A stretch of DNA of 64,000 bases from Chelonoidis abingdonii (GCF_003597395.2 NC_133770.1:208128452-208192451), one strand, 5' to 3'; shown: positions 11,810-23,649, counted from the stretch's first letter. Made by a program: numbers and translations. Notes: a model not told the origin generated them from the letters alone.

Positions 11810-12211
11810 TTGGCACTGGTGTAACTGCTGCTGGAATAGTGTGTCTAGTTCTTGCATTCACACTTCAATAAGGATATTGATAAATTGAAGGGGATTCAGA
11901 GAAGAGCCACAAGGAAGAATAAAGGATTAGAAAACATGCCTTGTGATAAACTTAATAAATTGAGCTCCTTGAGTTTAACATTGAGAAGGTTTGGAGAAGG
12001 CTTGATTAATCTTAGTACTTATATGAGGAACAAATGTTTGATGGTAGGCTCGTCAATCTAGCAGGGAAAAGTATAACGTGATCCAATACCTAGAAGTTGA
12101 GGCTAGACAAATTCAGGCTGGAAATAAGGCATAATTTTTAACAATGTAGGAAATTAACCATTGGAACAGTTTGCCAAGGGTTATAGTAGTCCCTTCTGGC
12201 CTTGGAATGTA
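11810..12211 (+). mobile_element. CR1 LINE 3' fragment
   Basis: The plus strand encodes decayed fragments of the C-terminal part of a CR1 reverse transcriptase ORF, including FNKDIDKLKGIQRRATRK and GLENM. It then runs into a 3' end of the GTCCCTTCTGGCCTTGGAATG type. The order and wording match the copy at 17745-18895. It is 5'-truncated, as is normal for CR1. Confidence 0.8.
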
Positions 12212-12394
12212 TAGTGTCTTTTGTCCTTTTCACTAGCTGGTGTTGGTTTTTGTCCACACACTTTTTTATTTTATTTCCCACTGATATACAGATTACTGTT
12301 GAAGCCTTATCAATTAGTGTTAACAGTATGATGTCACGTCTTAAGGCCACACAATATATATAATTACATCCAAAATAATCCCCTATGTTAAAAA

Positions 12395-12530
12395 GAACTG
12401 TTAAGGTTGCATAATCAAGCACTCCACAGTTAGGAAATGCCAGAATTAAGGTTGCCTGTGGAACCTTGGTTGAACCCTTTCTGTGTATATATTGTGATAC
12501 AATTGTGTTCATCCCCAGACACCATCCATC
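12395..12530. repeat. Interspersed repeat, copy A of a two-copy local family
   Basis: The segment aligns with 20935-21060. Shared blocks include TCAAGCACT, AGTTAGG and AATGCCAGAATT, followed by AGGTTG, CTGTG and AACCTT. Both copies continue to a TGTGTATAT stretch. The family name is unknown to me. Confidence 0.7.
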
Positions 12531-14976
12531 CTGAGGCAGAGGCTGTGTAGTAAGAATAGTATGTGATCATGGAATTAGAGATGGTATCATAATAGAAGTA
12601 ATACAATTAGACAAATGTTATTTTTACTTTAATAAATATAAATTACAATTGTATATGAAGATTTGTGTAGTATAATAATTAGATAACGTAACTATATAAT
12701 TTGTCTGCACACATGCAGTTTGATGCTAATTTTGAGTTTTGGAACATGCAAAACATGGGTGCATAAATATTCATACACAAACTTCTGAATGTAACTTTTG
12801 GTCACACAGATTTGAAGAACACTTGAAAATGTGTACCTTAGCATTTGGGAGATGTATCCAACCCAATAATAATTAAACAAAAATAAAGCCTACATGCCAT
12901 ATTTTAGTCTTGATATTTGTACTGTTTAAAATAAAATTGTCAGGAGTAGTTTCTGAATGTCATTCAGCTTTAGAAATAATTTCTCCAGTTTTTTACAGTG
13001 TTTTACTTTGGAGATGTTTGAGTAAATGAATACATTACTTGAATAGTTGGGGAGTTTTTAGTTACAAAACTAAATCATCATCTGTTCACTTTCAGCATAT
13101 AACTGTGCTGGAATTTGCAGGTGCAGATAATAAAACAACTTTTCCTAACATGCTCTCACATGTTTACATAGCTCTCTGAGAGACTATGACAGTAATCCTT
13201 AGTCTATATGATATATTGGTAGTATTCTTAACCCCTCCCCTCAACCACCATGTAGCGACAGAAGCAATGAGCTTTTATGACATTTTCTTTCAAAGAGTGA
13301 ATAAGGAATGTGCCTTTTCTGAATAACTATTCCTTTACTTTTTATGTATTTTTATTTGTACTTAATTATTCAAAGACTATATCCTGGGAAACACTTATGT
13401 GAAATCTTTCTAACAATGACAAACAAAAAGTGTAATATACTGTTTATTTCATATAGAGGTGTGGTAACAATGTTTCTGAATGATCCTGTGCTTACTGTAT
13501 GTTTTGTTAGGATTTGCACCATATAGAACACAATTTTTAAAATAAAAGGCTGCTCTGTGCATGACACACAGTAAGTGAATATGCCATAGCTATTGTGATC
13601 CTGCATATGAATACATTTGTGCTCTCTCTCCCTCTGTGCAAATACACAATGAGGACAATATATTGTATTGTGACACTAGCTCCCTATTCATCCCAAATCA
13701 AATTTGCACTCTTAGTTATCACTTTCAGGGTCTACCCTAATCTAGCTCTTTTCTGCTTCTCTTGTTTCTTCCTCCCCTACTCCATCCTTGTTTCAAACAA
13801 CTCCTTTGTGGTGGTCTCGCACATCGAACTATGGAATTTTCCTTATTTTTTCCTATTCTTTTAACCTATAGGATCCTATATTCAAATAAGTTAAGATCAG
13901 CTGATTAGTTGAGTTACTTTTGATGCCATAGCCCTTTTTTCATTCTACACAGCACAGAACACTCTCATGCATAAGGGCAGGCATTTATATTTAAAAAACT
14001 TGCATGTATTCGAAGTCTAAGTAATGACTTATACATCAGCAGATATTATGTTAATTGCAAGGAGGCTCCACTTTTTGAGATTCAAATTGTGTGCTCAGTA
14101 TATTACAGAACAACAAGGGCTCTGATTTCAACTCCCTTATAATACTGCACATATATAGAATAAAATATTCTTAATATATGGTGGTAATTGTATCACCATA
14201 TAAGCAAAGAAAGCTGCATTATGGAGACTTCCCTCTTCTTCTTGCCCACTAATACTTTCTTTTGTGCACCACTTACTTTTTCAAGGTTGGTAGGGGCTTG
14301 TCTTCACTCCCACAATGGCTGAGCATGCTGTGTGGTCTGCCACTGGAAAAGTTAGGCAGGCCCCCTAGCTACCACTCAGGAGAGTACTATGCCTCCTGCA
14401 CTAGTTAAAAGAGGAAGAGGCTTCCTGCATACTCTGCAGGCCCAAGTGCACTTGTGTACTGCAAAGCAAAATTGCACCCTAATCTTGGTTGCCTCCTACA
14501 ATTATTCCTTGCATGGAAACTTTCATTGAGGTTGATAGATGTGTATGTGTAAGAGAATCAACTGAAAGTTCAGGTTTAATTAGTTTAGTCTAAAGAGGTG
14601 TTCTCTACTTTGTTGCCGTTAGCTTTTGAGTAATTGATTTGTTGTGATTAAAATGGATTATTTTAGGCAGAATATTGTTTGGATTGGCAAAATAGATTAT
14701 GAAATGCTGAGAAATATCAGTGTCAGAGTGATTAATTGGGTTAAATCAGCTTTGTGTTTGATTATATCATGAAAAATGTTCCTTAAGATAACTAACATAA
14801 CTTAAAAAGCTAGGGCTTAAGTGTGGAACACAGATATTTGACTTAGTAACAGTGGGACAAAGTTATTTAAAATAGGTAGCACTCAAGTCTTTTAAAATAT
14901 CAGTCTGTGTACAAATAGTTCATATAACTATCTCATGAGAGTAAAAAAATATTATCAAAGATTCACTTGTGCTATA
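12531..14976. other. AT-rich stretch without a recognised gene
   Basis: At 13655-13800 the plus frame reads like a worn LINE C-terminus (APYSSQIKFALLVITFRVYPNLA), possibly L2-like, but this is weak. The remainder shows no coding or repeat signature. Confidence 0.45.
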
Positions 14977-15170
14977 TACACCACTACCCCAATATAACGC
15001 GACCCAATATAACATGAATTCGGATATAATGCGGTAAAGCAGTGCTCCGGGGGAGGGGGAGCTGCACGCTTTGGTGGATCAAAGCAAGTTCAATATAACA
15101 CAGTTTCACCTATAATGCAGTAAGATTTTTTTGGCTCCGGAGGACAGCATTATATCAGGGTAGAGGTGTA
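14977..15170. mobile_element. Mariner/Tigger-like MITE
   Basis: The left end TACACCACTACCCCAATATA is mirrored by TATATCAGGGTAGAGGTGTA at the right. Both ends carry TA, the expected mariner target dinucleotide. The interior alternates AATATAACGCG-type blocks with a GCTCCGG patch. About 194 bp and non-coding. Confidence 0.8.
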
Positions 15171-16020
15171 TCTGATTTCATTTAAATAATTATTTCAAAA
15201 AACTCTACCACCACGACCACCAAAAAAAACCCCAACCAAAACTGTGAGTGCCTAATAAGGGAAAGGTAGAATGGAGATATTAAAAGCTGTTGTGTAGTAG
15301 CACTTGCAATTCCCTTTGAAATGTCAGTGTTTATGATTATATGGGTTTTAAATAGTATTTCTAAACTAATTAGTTATATTTTATAACATTAGTATGAGGC
15401 TAATTTTATTATGTTGTTAGGTTGTACTATTAATATACATTGTTTGAAAGTCAGTATATTATTAAAATGTTTAACTTAGGTTAAAGTTAAGGATATGTTT
15501 AATCAATCAAGGTTTTTATCTCACATCTATCATTCTTTCCTATTTGGCCCAAGGGGATTAATTTATTAGCAGTATTGTATCTTGTCTCCATTAAACTACC
15601 ATTCTGAATGCATATCCTGTAGTTAGAAGGACTAACACATAATACTGATATATTTATTTTTTCCATATATAAAAGGTTTGTTGAAATTTTTTAACATATG
15701 AGTCTTTCAAATGCAGTGTTTGAGCAGACTGATGATATAACTAAAGGTAATGGCTTTTATGCAACAGTAAATTTTAGTAAGGAGCATTTAACATCTTTTC
15801 CAGCAACAAGATGCAGCCAAAACTTAATTGCTATGCTGCTGGCCATGAGAGCACCACAAATCTCCTGAATGGCACAACTGCAGAAACTGTGTGTGATTTT
15901 AAGGGGATTAATCTTATCCTTTCAGAGAGCATGGAACAAATTTGTTGTTTGGGTTTCTTTCTTCAGAGGATTGACCTTGACTCTGTCAGTCTTCTAGCAA
16001 TCCCAGGGATGGACTGGCTG
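15171..16020. other. Stretch without a recognised gene
   Basis: AT-rich. A 70-codon frame at 15811-16023 has no recognised domain and lacks a convincing exon context. Confidence 0.5.
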
Positions 16021-16143
16021 TAGGGTGACCAGACAGCAAGTGTGAAAAATCGGGATGCGGGTGGAAGGTATTAGGAGCCTCTGTAAGAAAAAGGCTCAAA
16101 AATCGGGACTGTGCCTATAAAATCAGGACATCTGGTCACCCTA
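16021..16143. mobile_element. hAT MITE (TAGGGTGACCAGA family), copy 1
   Basis: The 123-bp unit starts TAGGGTGACCAGACAGCAAG and ends GACATCTGGTCACCCTA. The flanks ACTGGCTG (16013-16020) and GCTGGCTG (16144-16151) form an 8-bp target duplication with one mismatch. A second copy with an exact 8-bp duplication is at 59296-59419. Confidence 0.9.
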
Positions 16144-17744
16144 GCTGGCTGGGTCATAGGGCAGGATACTACTCTTCAAGCTCAAGCAAGAGAGAAAAAG
16201 AGTGGACCTCTCTAGTGCAGCCATACTCCTCCTTGCGATACAGGAAGACAAACGATTGCCAAACAGGCATCTTTGGCCAGACCACCTCTGGAAAATCAGG
16301 TAATGGGGAAGAATTTTGGGGATCTCTGAGAGAAATGATAGGGGTGATTTCTTCTCCAACTTGACTAGATGTTTAATCACCTAGACAAGAACCTTAAAGG
16401 GGCCATAACTGAATTTTACCGTAGTACTCTTTTCTTGTTGGGGGGGTCTGTTCTTTTTACCATTTATTAGCCTCTACATGCTCTAGCATTTACTGAAAAA
16501 CAGATCAACTGCTAGCACAAGTGGTATCCCTTGGCCGACTGTCAGATGAGGGAGCAAGAAAAGGAACAAGCATGGTTTAAGGACTTAATCTGCTTTGCCA
16601 TATAACAAGCCACTAAGTTCTGGATATATGTGCCATAAGTGGAAGGATGTAGAGAAGTTAGGTCTATATTCTTCCACTTACGGTACATATATCCAGAACT
16701 TTTCTTTCCAGCATGGCTCTGAATGGTGAGTTCAGATGAATGAAGAGTTCTGTGCTGAAGAAAACTAGAAAAGAACAGCATGGCTGGGTTTGTTTGGTTC
16801 CTTCCCCCGCCCCCCCCAGATGAATAAGGGTATTGACTTTTGTTATAGTAACCTCTATGTAGGTTCTGGTAACATCTGTCTAGGTTCTTGTATTGTTGCT
16901 CCTCATCATAGTGTCTGAGTGCCTGATCTTTCTTCAGAATAAACCAGGCTGTCATGGAGGAAAGACTTACGTTTGGAGTCTTGCGTCTCTCAGAAATTCA
17001 CAGATATTTGTAGCTGGATTAGATTCTGAAGAAGAACCTACGGTGATCCCCTGCTTGTATGACATTTGGATAAAATTTCCTGCATTTATGGGTTTAACTT
17101 GAGGCATGAGTGCTTTGTGATTCATATGCAAAACTGGAACAACTGTGATTTTTCAAACTGTTTTGTCACATGTAGTATTTATTACTGTTTTGCATCTGTT
17201 TTCAGACATGCAGACACAAGTAAAACAGACCCTAGAAATACAACATCAATACCTATATATTCACGTGGTATCAGAACAAATGTTCACAGTGGGCCTTTTT
17301 CAGAGTCTAAGTCCAAGTTTAATTTATGTAATAGAAGAATACAAAGATACTTGTGTTTATTTCTCATCTCAGATATCCAAGAGAATTATGAATGAGTTTC
17401 CGTCTTCTCCACTTAGTTGGCATCCTAAGGTTCTAGTGGGAAAAAACATGCTGGTAAAAATCTCTAACTGCTTAGTCAGGTCATGCAATTGACGCTGGAG
17501 CTGACAAGAGAGTGGTTTGATGGGTCATAAAAGGATCTTTGCCTGAGGATGAACATTTGGATTCAAAGCAGATGCGGTTGCTTGAGCAATAGTGATTGTG
17601 GAAATGACAGTTTCTGCTAGATGGCTCCTGCCTGCCAGCAGACGGAGACAGAAAAGTCTAGGATTTTTTGTGATGTCATCTTGGTCTACTTATTGGCCAA
17701 ACTAATACCTGCTAGTTATTGTGTCTCTCCAGCAGATAGACGTC
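16144..17744. other. Stretch without a recognised gene around the hairpin
   Basis: Contains the hairpin at 16615-16701 and a C-run near 16805-16817. Short frames up to about 137 codons exist, but none has a recognisable domain. The region is less AT-rich than its neighbours and may hold an unclassified old element. Confidence 0.45.
16615..16701 (+). other. Long near-perfect hairpin, microRNA-precursor-like
   Basis: The arms 16615-16653 and 16663-16701 pair over 39 positions around a 9-base loop (GAAGTTAGG, 16654-16662). On the plus strand there are 35 Watson-Crick pairs, three G-U pairs (16632, 16646, 16649) and one A-C mismatch (16636). On the minus strand the G-U positions become C-A mismatches, so the fold is better on the plus strand, the PIEZO2 sense strand. 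The size is close to animal microRNA precursors. It could also be a small inverted duplication or the core of an unrecognised MITE. There is no expression evidence here. Confidence 0.6.
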
Positions 17745-18895
17745 TTTCTGAGTCTTATATTAGGGAGGAACCTGTCGATGACACACAAATTGGAGGAGTG
17801 GTAGATAATAACGAGGACAGATCACTGATTCAGAGAGATCTGGATTGCTTGGTAAACAGTGCAAGCAAACAATATGCATCTTAATATGGCTAAATGTAAA
17901 TGCATACTTTTAGGAACAAAGAATGCGGGCCATACTTGCAGGATGAGGGTCTCTATGCTGGAAAGCAGTGACTCTGAAAAAGATCTGGGAGTTGTAGCTG
18001 ATAATCAGTAAACATGAGTTCCCAGTGTGATGCTATGGCAAAAAGAGCTAATGTGATCCTGGGATGAATAAACAGGGGAATCTTGAGTAGGAGTAGAGAG
18101 GTTATTTTACTTCTATATTTGACCGGTGTGACCACTGCTGGAATACTGTGTCCAGTTCTGGTGCCCACAATTCAAGGAGGATGTTGATAAATTGGAAGTG
18201 GTTCTGAGAAGAGCCATGAGAATGATTAAAGGATTAGAAACACACCTAGTGACGGACTCCAGGAGCTCAGTCTATTTAACGTAACAAAGAGAAGATTAAG
18301 GGGTGACTCGATTAGTCTGTAAGTATCCACATGGGGGAAAATATTTAATAATAGGCCCTTTGATCTTGCAGAGAAAGATATAACACAATCCAATGGCTGA
18401 AAGACCATTCAGACTGGAAATAGGGCATAACATTTTAAAGGTGAGAGTAATTAGCCATTGGAACAATTTTACCAAGGATCATAGTGGAGTCTCCATCACT
18501 GACAATCTTTAAATCAAGATTGGATGTTTTTCTAAAAATATGCTGTAGGAATTATTTTGGGGAAGTTCTCTGGCCTTTGACATGTTACACAGAGTGTCAG
18601 ACTAGATCAGGGATTGGCAATCTCTGGCACGCGGCTCGCCAGGGTTAGCACCCTAGCGGTCGGGCCAGTTTGTTTACTTGCTGCATTGGCAGATTTGGCA
18701 GACCACAGCTCCCATTGGCCATGGTTTGCCATCCCAGGCCAATGCGAGAGGCAGGAAGCTGTGGCCAGCACATTCCTTGGCCTGTGGCGCTTCGCTGCCC
18801 CCATTGGCCTGGGATGGCGAACTGTGTGTCCGTGTGCCAGAGGTTGCCGACCCCTGGACTAGATGATGACAGTGGTCCCTTCTGGCCTATGAATA
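17745..18895 (+). mobile_element. CR1 LINE 3' fragment, interrupted by a hAT MITE
   Basis: The plus strand carries decayed reverse-transcriptase C-terminal sequence: CVQFWCPQFKEDVDKLE-like text near 18150-18200, then MRMIKGLE. It runs into the CR1 3' end AGTGGTCCCTTCTGGCCTATGAA. The hAT MITE at 18608-18856 splits the end between two copies of GACTAGAT. It is the same family and orientation as 11810-12211. Confidence 0.8.
18608..18856. mobile_element. hAT MITE (CAGGGATTGGCAA family) inside CR1
   Basis: The left end CAGGGATTGGCAATCTCTGG is mirrored by AGAGGTTGCCGACCCCTG. The exact 8-bp target duplication GACTAGAT occurs at 18600-18607 and 18857-18864. The interior is GC-rich with CCATTGGCC repeats. 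Open frames here are fortuitous. Confidence 0.93.
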
Positions 18896-19959
18896 GCTCT
18901 GTCCCTGGGAAAAAAGTAGTGAAGAATGACTAAGAGACCTCAGTCCTATCAACACATTAATGCACGTGCTTAACTTCATGGTTGTGAATAGTCCCATCAG
19001 TGTTTGCAAAATCTAGGCCTATTTCAACATTCTGCAACTTTTAGAGAGGGAATACTTCTGTCTGTGACCACAGAGTAACCTCTGCTGGTGTCAGTGGTTC
19101 AAGAGATTATAGACAACCCTTCTGCTTGAGCAGTCCCTACATTTTTTAAACCAGTGTACAAGGATTTGAATATACTTGTATCTCAGTGACTTTAATGGTT
19201 ATTTTTCTGCTAATATCCTATGTCTGGCTTTGTTTTAGCATTCTGGATTATAGGTGAGGCTGCTGGCACTGCCTATTATTGTTGTTGCGTGACACTTCCT
19301 GTTATAAGATCTTATTTTCCATGCTGGATTTATGCGATAGTCTGGTTTTTTTCATTTTGCTTGTTTTGTTTTTGTATTTTTTTTAATTTCAGCCAAAATG
19401 GTTCAGCCATTGCCAAGAACTAGGCGAGGGGAAAATATATTGTTTTGTTCATGTTTAAAAAAAAATAAAAATTCTGGGGACCTGTTTTTAAAATGTAATA
19501 GTACCTGCATGCTTTGAAGCAGAGACTTCTAATTTAGCACGTGGGTGATCTTTGTATCAGGTGTGCTTCTTGCCATCTGAAATCTGCCTAAATTTAGCCA
19601 AGTTCTGAGTTCGGCCTTTGAAAAATCACAGTTCACGCATGCTCAGTAGAAATTTGCTAGAGCTTAACAGCTAAAATTGCCAAAGATTCCATCATCATGG
19701 AGCATCCTCAAAGCTCCTCATGCCGACCAGACTGCCCATGGGGCATGCCTACACAGCTACTGAGCATGTTGTAGTCCATGGCTACAGGGCCAAAGCTGGA
19801 TTTTCCCTGTAATGACTGCTCCCAGCTGCTATGGATTGAGGTTGGGGCTTGGCACCAGAACTGAGAGGAAGGCGCCTGTGTCTTCTTTTCTTTAAATGAT
19901 TCAGCTGCTCTCACTGGCACTCAGGCAGTGTAGGGGAGGAAACCGATTCATATGCATGA
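18896..19959. other. Stretch without a recognised gene
   Basis: At 18955-19020 a CACGTGCTTAACTTCA...AGTCCCATCAGTG segment resembles the palindromic repeat near 53160-53245. The remainder, including a moderately GC-rich part at 19690-19930, is unassigned. Confidence 0.45.
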
Positions 19960-20690
19960 GGGGACAAAAGCCTGACCAGGGTGGAGGAAATAGAATAGAT
20001 TGGGAGAATGAGTATGGTGAGACTGGCACCAACGGGGTCAGGAAAAGAAACTGGGATTGACTGGGCAAGGAGGCTGGGACTGGGCACTGGGGATGTGTGT
20101 GAGGAGTCTGGAATAGGGATCTGATGGGGTAGGATGGGACTGGTTGGGCAAGGAGAGCAGGACTGGGAGTTGGGGCAAAGGCTGGGCATGGAGACTGGGA
20201 TCCAGTGAAGGAAATGTGGGGGAACTGGGTGCCAGTTGCCTGTGGGTGGGGGGAAACTGAGATCAGTTGAGAAGCTATGGGGAGATTGAGACTGTCTGGA
20301 CAAAGACTAGGACTAGTGTGTGGTGGCGAGGGGAGATGGATCTGACGAGGGGCTGGGTGTCAGGGGAGAAGTAGACCTGGTGGAACAAGGAAGCAGGGGG
20401 AGAGTCAGATGAGGAGCCTGGGAAGAGGGAACACGAACTAGTCTACTTGCCCAGGCAGGACTAGGTGTGGGGAATGGGAAAGACTAGGTGTGTGGGGAGA
20501 CTAGGACTCCAAGTGAGCCTAGGCGGGGACTAGGACTGGGATGAGAAGCATAGGAAGTGGAGACTGGGACTGGTTAGGTGAGGAGAATGGGATTGGGATA
20601 AGGGGCCAGGAGTGGGGAAGAGAGAGGACTAGCACTGGGGCAGGTTAGAGGAGATGGGGCAGAAGGGGTCAAACTTGGGATGAACGGAGT
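19960..20690 (+). repeat. G-rich imperfect tandem repeat, strongly strand-asymmetric
   Basis: For about 730 bp the plus strand is built from variants of GACTGGGACTGG, GGGCAAGGAG, CTGGGA and GACTAGGACT, with very few runs of C. The units are irregular and I could not fix one period. Many GGG/GGGG runs lie close together, so G-quadruplexes are possible. The Pro/Ser-rich open frame on the other strand is a by-product. Confidence 0.75.
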
Positions 20691-20934
20691 GAGCAGAAGG
20701 GTCTGTGCTCACTGGAGCACACTCCCCTCCAGAGGCAGGGATGGAATCCAAGATTCCTGAGTTTCACCATTCATCTGCTGTCAGCAACTATCTGTGAAAC
20801 CCAATGGCAGAGGTCTGTGCAGTTGTGTAAATGTTTCAACTCTGCTGATGAACTATGTGATCCCACGTGATAGAATTTGTGTGTATTCAGTTTACTTTTT
20901 TAAAACCTTGGGGGGACGGGAAATTAAAAGAATA

Positions 20935-21060
20935 TTATTAAAGTTGCAAAGTCAAGCACTTAAAAGTTAGGGAATGCCAGAATTCAGGTTGTCTGTGCAA
21001 CCTTCATTCAGCCCCTTTGTGTATATGCGTTAATATACAGTCTTTGAATTATGTGATCAG
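20935..21060. repeat. Interspersed repeat, copy B of a two-copy local family
   Basis: Aligns with 12395-12530 over blocks such as AAGTCAAGCACT, AGTTAGGGAATGCCAGAATT and TGTGCAACCTT. Same orientation as copy A. Confidence 0.7.
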
Positions 21061-22210
21061 ATACTACTTTTTCAGTTCACATGATGGAGCTGCTCTGGGG
21101 ACAAATCACTTGCTGCAGAAGTTGGAAGGTATGTTGTGAATGAGGCAGTGGATTCCGGGAACAGAAAGAATGGTCTTGTTGTTAAAGCAGTTGAATACTA
21201 CCCTGGAGAACTGGATTCTATCCTTGTCTCTGCCACAGACTTTCTATGTGATGCCAGGCAAGTTGCTTAAATCAAACTATTCATAGGTGGTTGTTAACTA
21301 TATGTTCCTCATTTCTAGGCAGCCAATTGTGTCTGAACTGTTGAAATGCTGAATGATCACAGCTGCAGCTGAAGTCAATGAGAGCTTGAATATGCAAAGT
21401 ACTATATCATGCTAAGTACGCTGAAAAATCAGATCCTAGGTGTCTCAAAATTGGCACCAAAAATTAGAGACAACTTTAATCTTAATCTCTCTACGTCAGC
21501 TCCCATGTGTAACAGGGGGATACCAGCCCCTTCAGGTTACTGGGATGTTGGGAAGTACTCCGATACTGTAGTGATAGCAGCCATAGAAAAAGCCCATGAG
21601 AAAATTAGTAATTCTGTCTTCAGAGCAGGGTTTGAATAGTGTGAAATAAAGTCCTGGGGCCACATGTTGAACAATGAGGAGAAAACAAAATATTGAGTAG
21701 CTGTTTCATTCAGTGCACCAGATGGACAGTACTTACTTAATTTTCTGTGGGGGAAAAAATAGAATGGATCACGTGATTAGAAACTGGCAGGCAATCTTAA
21801 TTCTGGCTTTTGTGGAATGACTTTACAACCTTTTTTTGACCCACATAATTCGTTTGATCATGGATCTATGCTTGCTCATATCTACAGTAGTGCACAATCT
21901 TCATTCATTTCCAGACATTCCTAGTACAGATCTGAAGGTCTGTAGATACTGTAACACTGGCAAACCAGCTGCCAGCTCTTGCCAAGGCTTTAGGTCTCAG
22001 ATGAGCAGTGACAAATTCATTGCTGGAAACCAGTCTGTTTAACCTGTGTGTTATATGGTTCAGATGGGTATTGAACTTCTATCAATGGGTTTAGACTTTA
22101 TGAAAAGCTTGTAAACGCCTGCATGCATTACTTTTACTTGTATCTTTATCACATGCTATAAAGTAATTAAGTTTTTACTTTATAACTGTAAAAAATGTTT
22201 GCTCTGGAAC
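21061..22210. other. Stretch without a recognised gene
   Basis: Near 21190-21320 the text resembles a worn L2/MIR-like tail (TCTCTGCCACAGACTTTC, TGCTTAAATC). This is weak. Otherwise nothing was recognised. Confidence 0.4.
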
Positions 22211-22980
22211 TGTCAGGAGGGATTGTCTCCTGCTCATCAAGAAGGGCTATCAAAACTAAATGGGCATTGAGGAACATCACAGTCAAAAACTTTTAATTGG
22301 TCCTTCACGCCCCTGAAGAAGCTACACGCAAAAGGGCTTGTCCTAGCTGCGTGAATTCTGGAAGAAAGAAATAAAAAGTAACTGACAACACTTTTTTTTT
22401 TCATCTCATTTGCTGTTTGGACTCTAATAGGGCTGGAGCTATGAAACAAGCAGAGACCACAGGGTCAACCTGGGTTACCCCTAAAAGACATTCAGTACTA
22501 ACAGATTACTACAATTCTGTCAGCTTTTTGAACCATAGACTATAACTCTGTATATATATATTTTTGCCTGCTTTAACCTGTAAATAACTCTAATTTCCCC
22601 TCCTAGTTAACAGAATCCTTAGTTAATTTACTATTGGATTGGCTACAAGTGTTCTTTGGTTTGAGATCTAAGGTATTGAATGAAGTGACTGGTCTTTTTG
22701 GACTGGAAGCAACCTGAATCTTTTGTGATCTTTGGTGTATAGCAACCAACTATCATGAAGACCAATTTAATTGGGAAGCAAGATAGACTGGAATGTCCAA
22801 AGGGACTGTCTGTGACTCTATGGCAAGACTGTGATAGTGCTTTAGGAGTACACACTTGTTACCAGGTTGGAGAAATATAATTATAAAATGTACAACCAGT
22901 TTTGCGTGTCTGTGCCCTGCTTTTGACGTCTGCCCTGAGGCGGGCACTCATGGTCGTGAACCACTCCAGACAGCATGACA
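22211..22980 (+). mobile_element. LTR-like repeat (TGTCA...TGACA ends)
   Basis: The 770-bp unit begins TGTCAGGAGGG and ends CAGCATGACA, a TG...CA frame with short inverted ends like the LTR at 1497-2275. I recognise internal blocks such as TTGGTGTATAGCAACC and GGGCACTCATGGTCGTGA from turtle LTRs. A TATA-rich patch lies near 22550. No convincing target duplication was found (GGAAC versus GATGC). No internal genes are attached. Confidence 0.55.
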
Positions 22981-23014
22981 GATGCACCTGGATCAATAGG
23001 GTTTTGGATTAGAG

Positions 23015-23313
23015 CAGGGGTCAGCAACCTTTCAGAAGTGGTGTGCCGAGTCTTCATTTATTCACTTTAATTTAAGGGTTCGCGTGCCAGTCACACATTT
23101 TAATGTTTTAGAAAGTCGCTTTATATAAGTCTATAATATATAACTGAACTGTTGTTGTATGTAAAATAAATAAGGTTTTTAAAATGTTTAAGAAGCTTCA
23201 TTTAAAATTAATTTAAAATGCAGAGCCCCCCGGACCAGTGGCCAGTGTGAGTGCCACTCAAAATCAGCTTACATGCCGCCTTTGGCACGTGTGCCATAGG
23301 TTGCCTACCCCCG
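23015..23313. mobile_element. hAT MITE (CAGGGGTCAGCAACC family)
   Basis: The left end CAGGGGTCAGCAACCTTTC is mirrored by ATAGGTTGCCTACCCCCG. The exact 8-bp duplication GATTAGAG occurs at 23007-23014 and 23314-23321. The last base pair of the right end has changed from the usual TG to CG. An AT-rich core lies between GC-rich ends. Confidence 0.93.
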
Positions 23314-23484
23314 GATTAGAGGATACAATGGCCACTCTGATTTGTAAAAGCCATGCTGTAGGGACCCAGTTTTCCTGCCACTGCATATGAGCAACTCCCA
23401 CTGAAGCAAGGAGCCATTGTATGTAAGCATGCAGTAGCTGGATAATAGGGTTCCTCGTCCTTAAATCTAGAGTATTGTGGAGTT

Positions 23485-23605
23485 ACCTACAGCTGGTTGG
23501 GAATTTTTCAACAAAATGTTTTTAGGACCAAAAATGCTGATTCATTGAAACCAAAACATTTAAAGGGAAAAGGTTGGTTTCAAAAAGCTTGTCAGCTTGA
23601 CTAAT
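23485..23605. repeat. Interspersed repeat of the GACCAGCTCT family
   Basis: AGCTGGTTGGGAATTTTTCA followed by AAAATG-rich text. It resembles, in reverse, the copies ending TTTTTGACCAGCTCT near 28535 and 43638, and the 52645-52905 segment. Boundaries are approximate. Confidence 0.5.
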
Positions 23606-23631
23606 TGCAACCTTGTTGTTTAACATAGGGG

Positions 23632-23649
23632 GTGTGTGTGTGTGTGTGT
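23632..23649. repeat. (GT)n microsatellite
   Basis: Nine GT dinucleotides in a row, just after a GGGG run. Confidence 0.85.

Noticed and set aside
15811..16023. 70-codon frame just before a MITE, considered as a host exon
   Set aside because: No splice donor, no recognised domain, and it ends at the MITE border.
16542..16955. 137-codon minus-strand frame with a Gly run
   Set aside because: The Gly run comes from a C-run and the frame crosses the hairpin. No domain.
18614..18933. Overlapping frames in three phases
   Set aside because: They lie in the GC-rich hAT MITE and its flank.
19911..20303. 130-codon Pro/Ser-rich minus-strand frame
   Set aside because: Translation of the C-rich complement of the G-rich repeat; no start context or domain.
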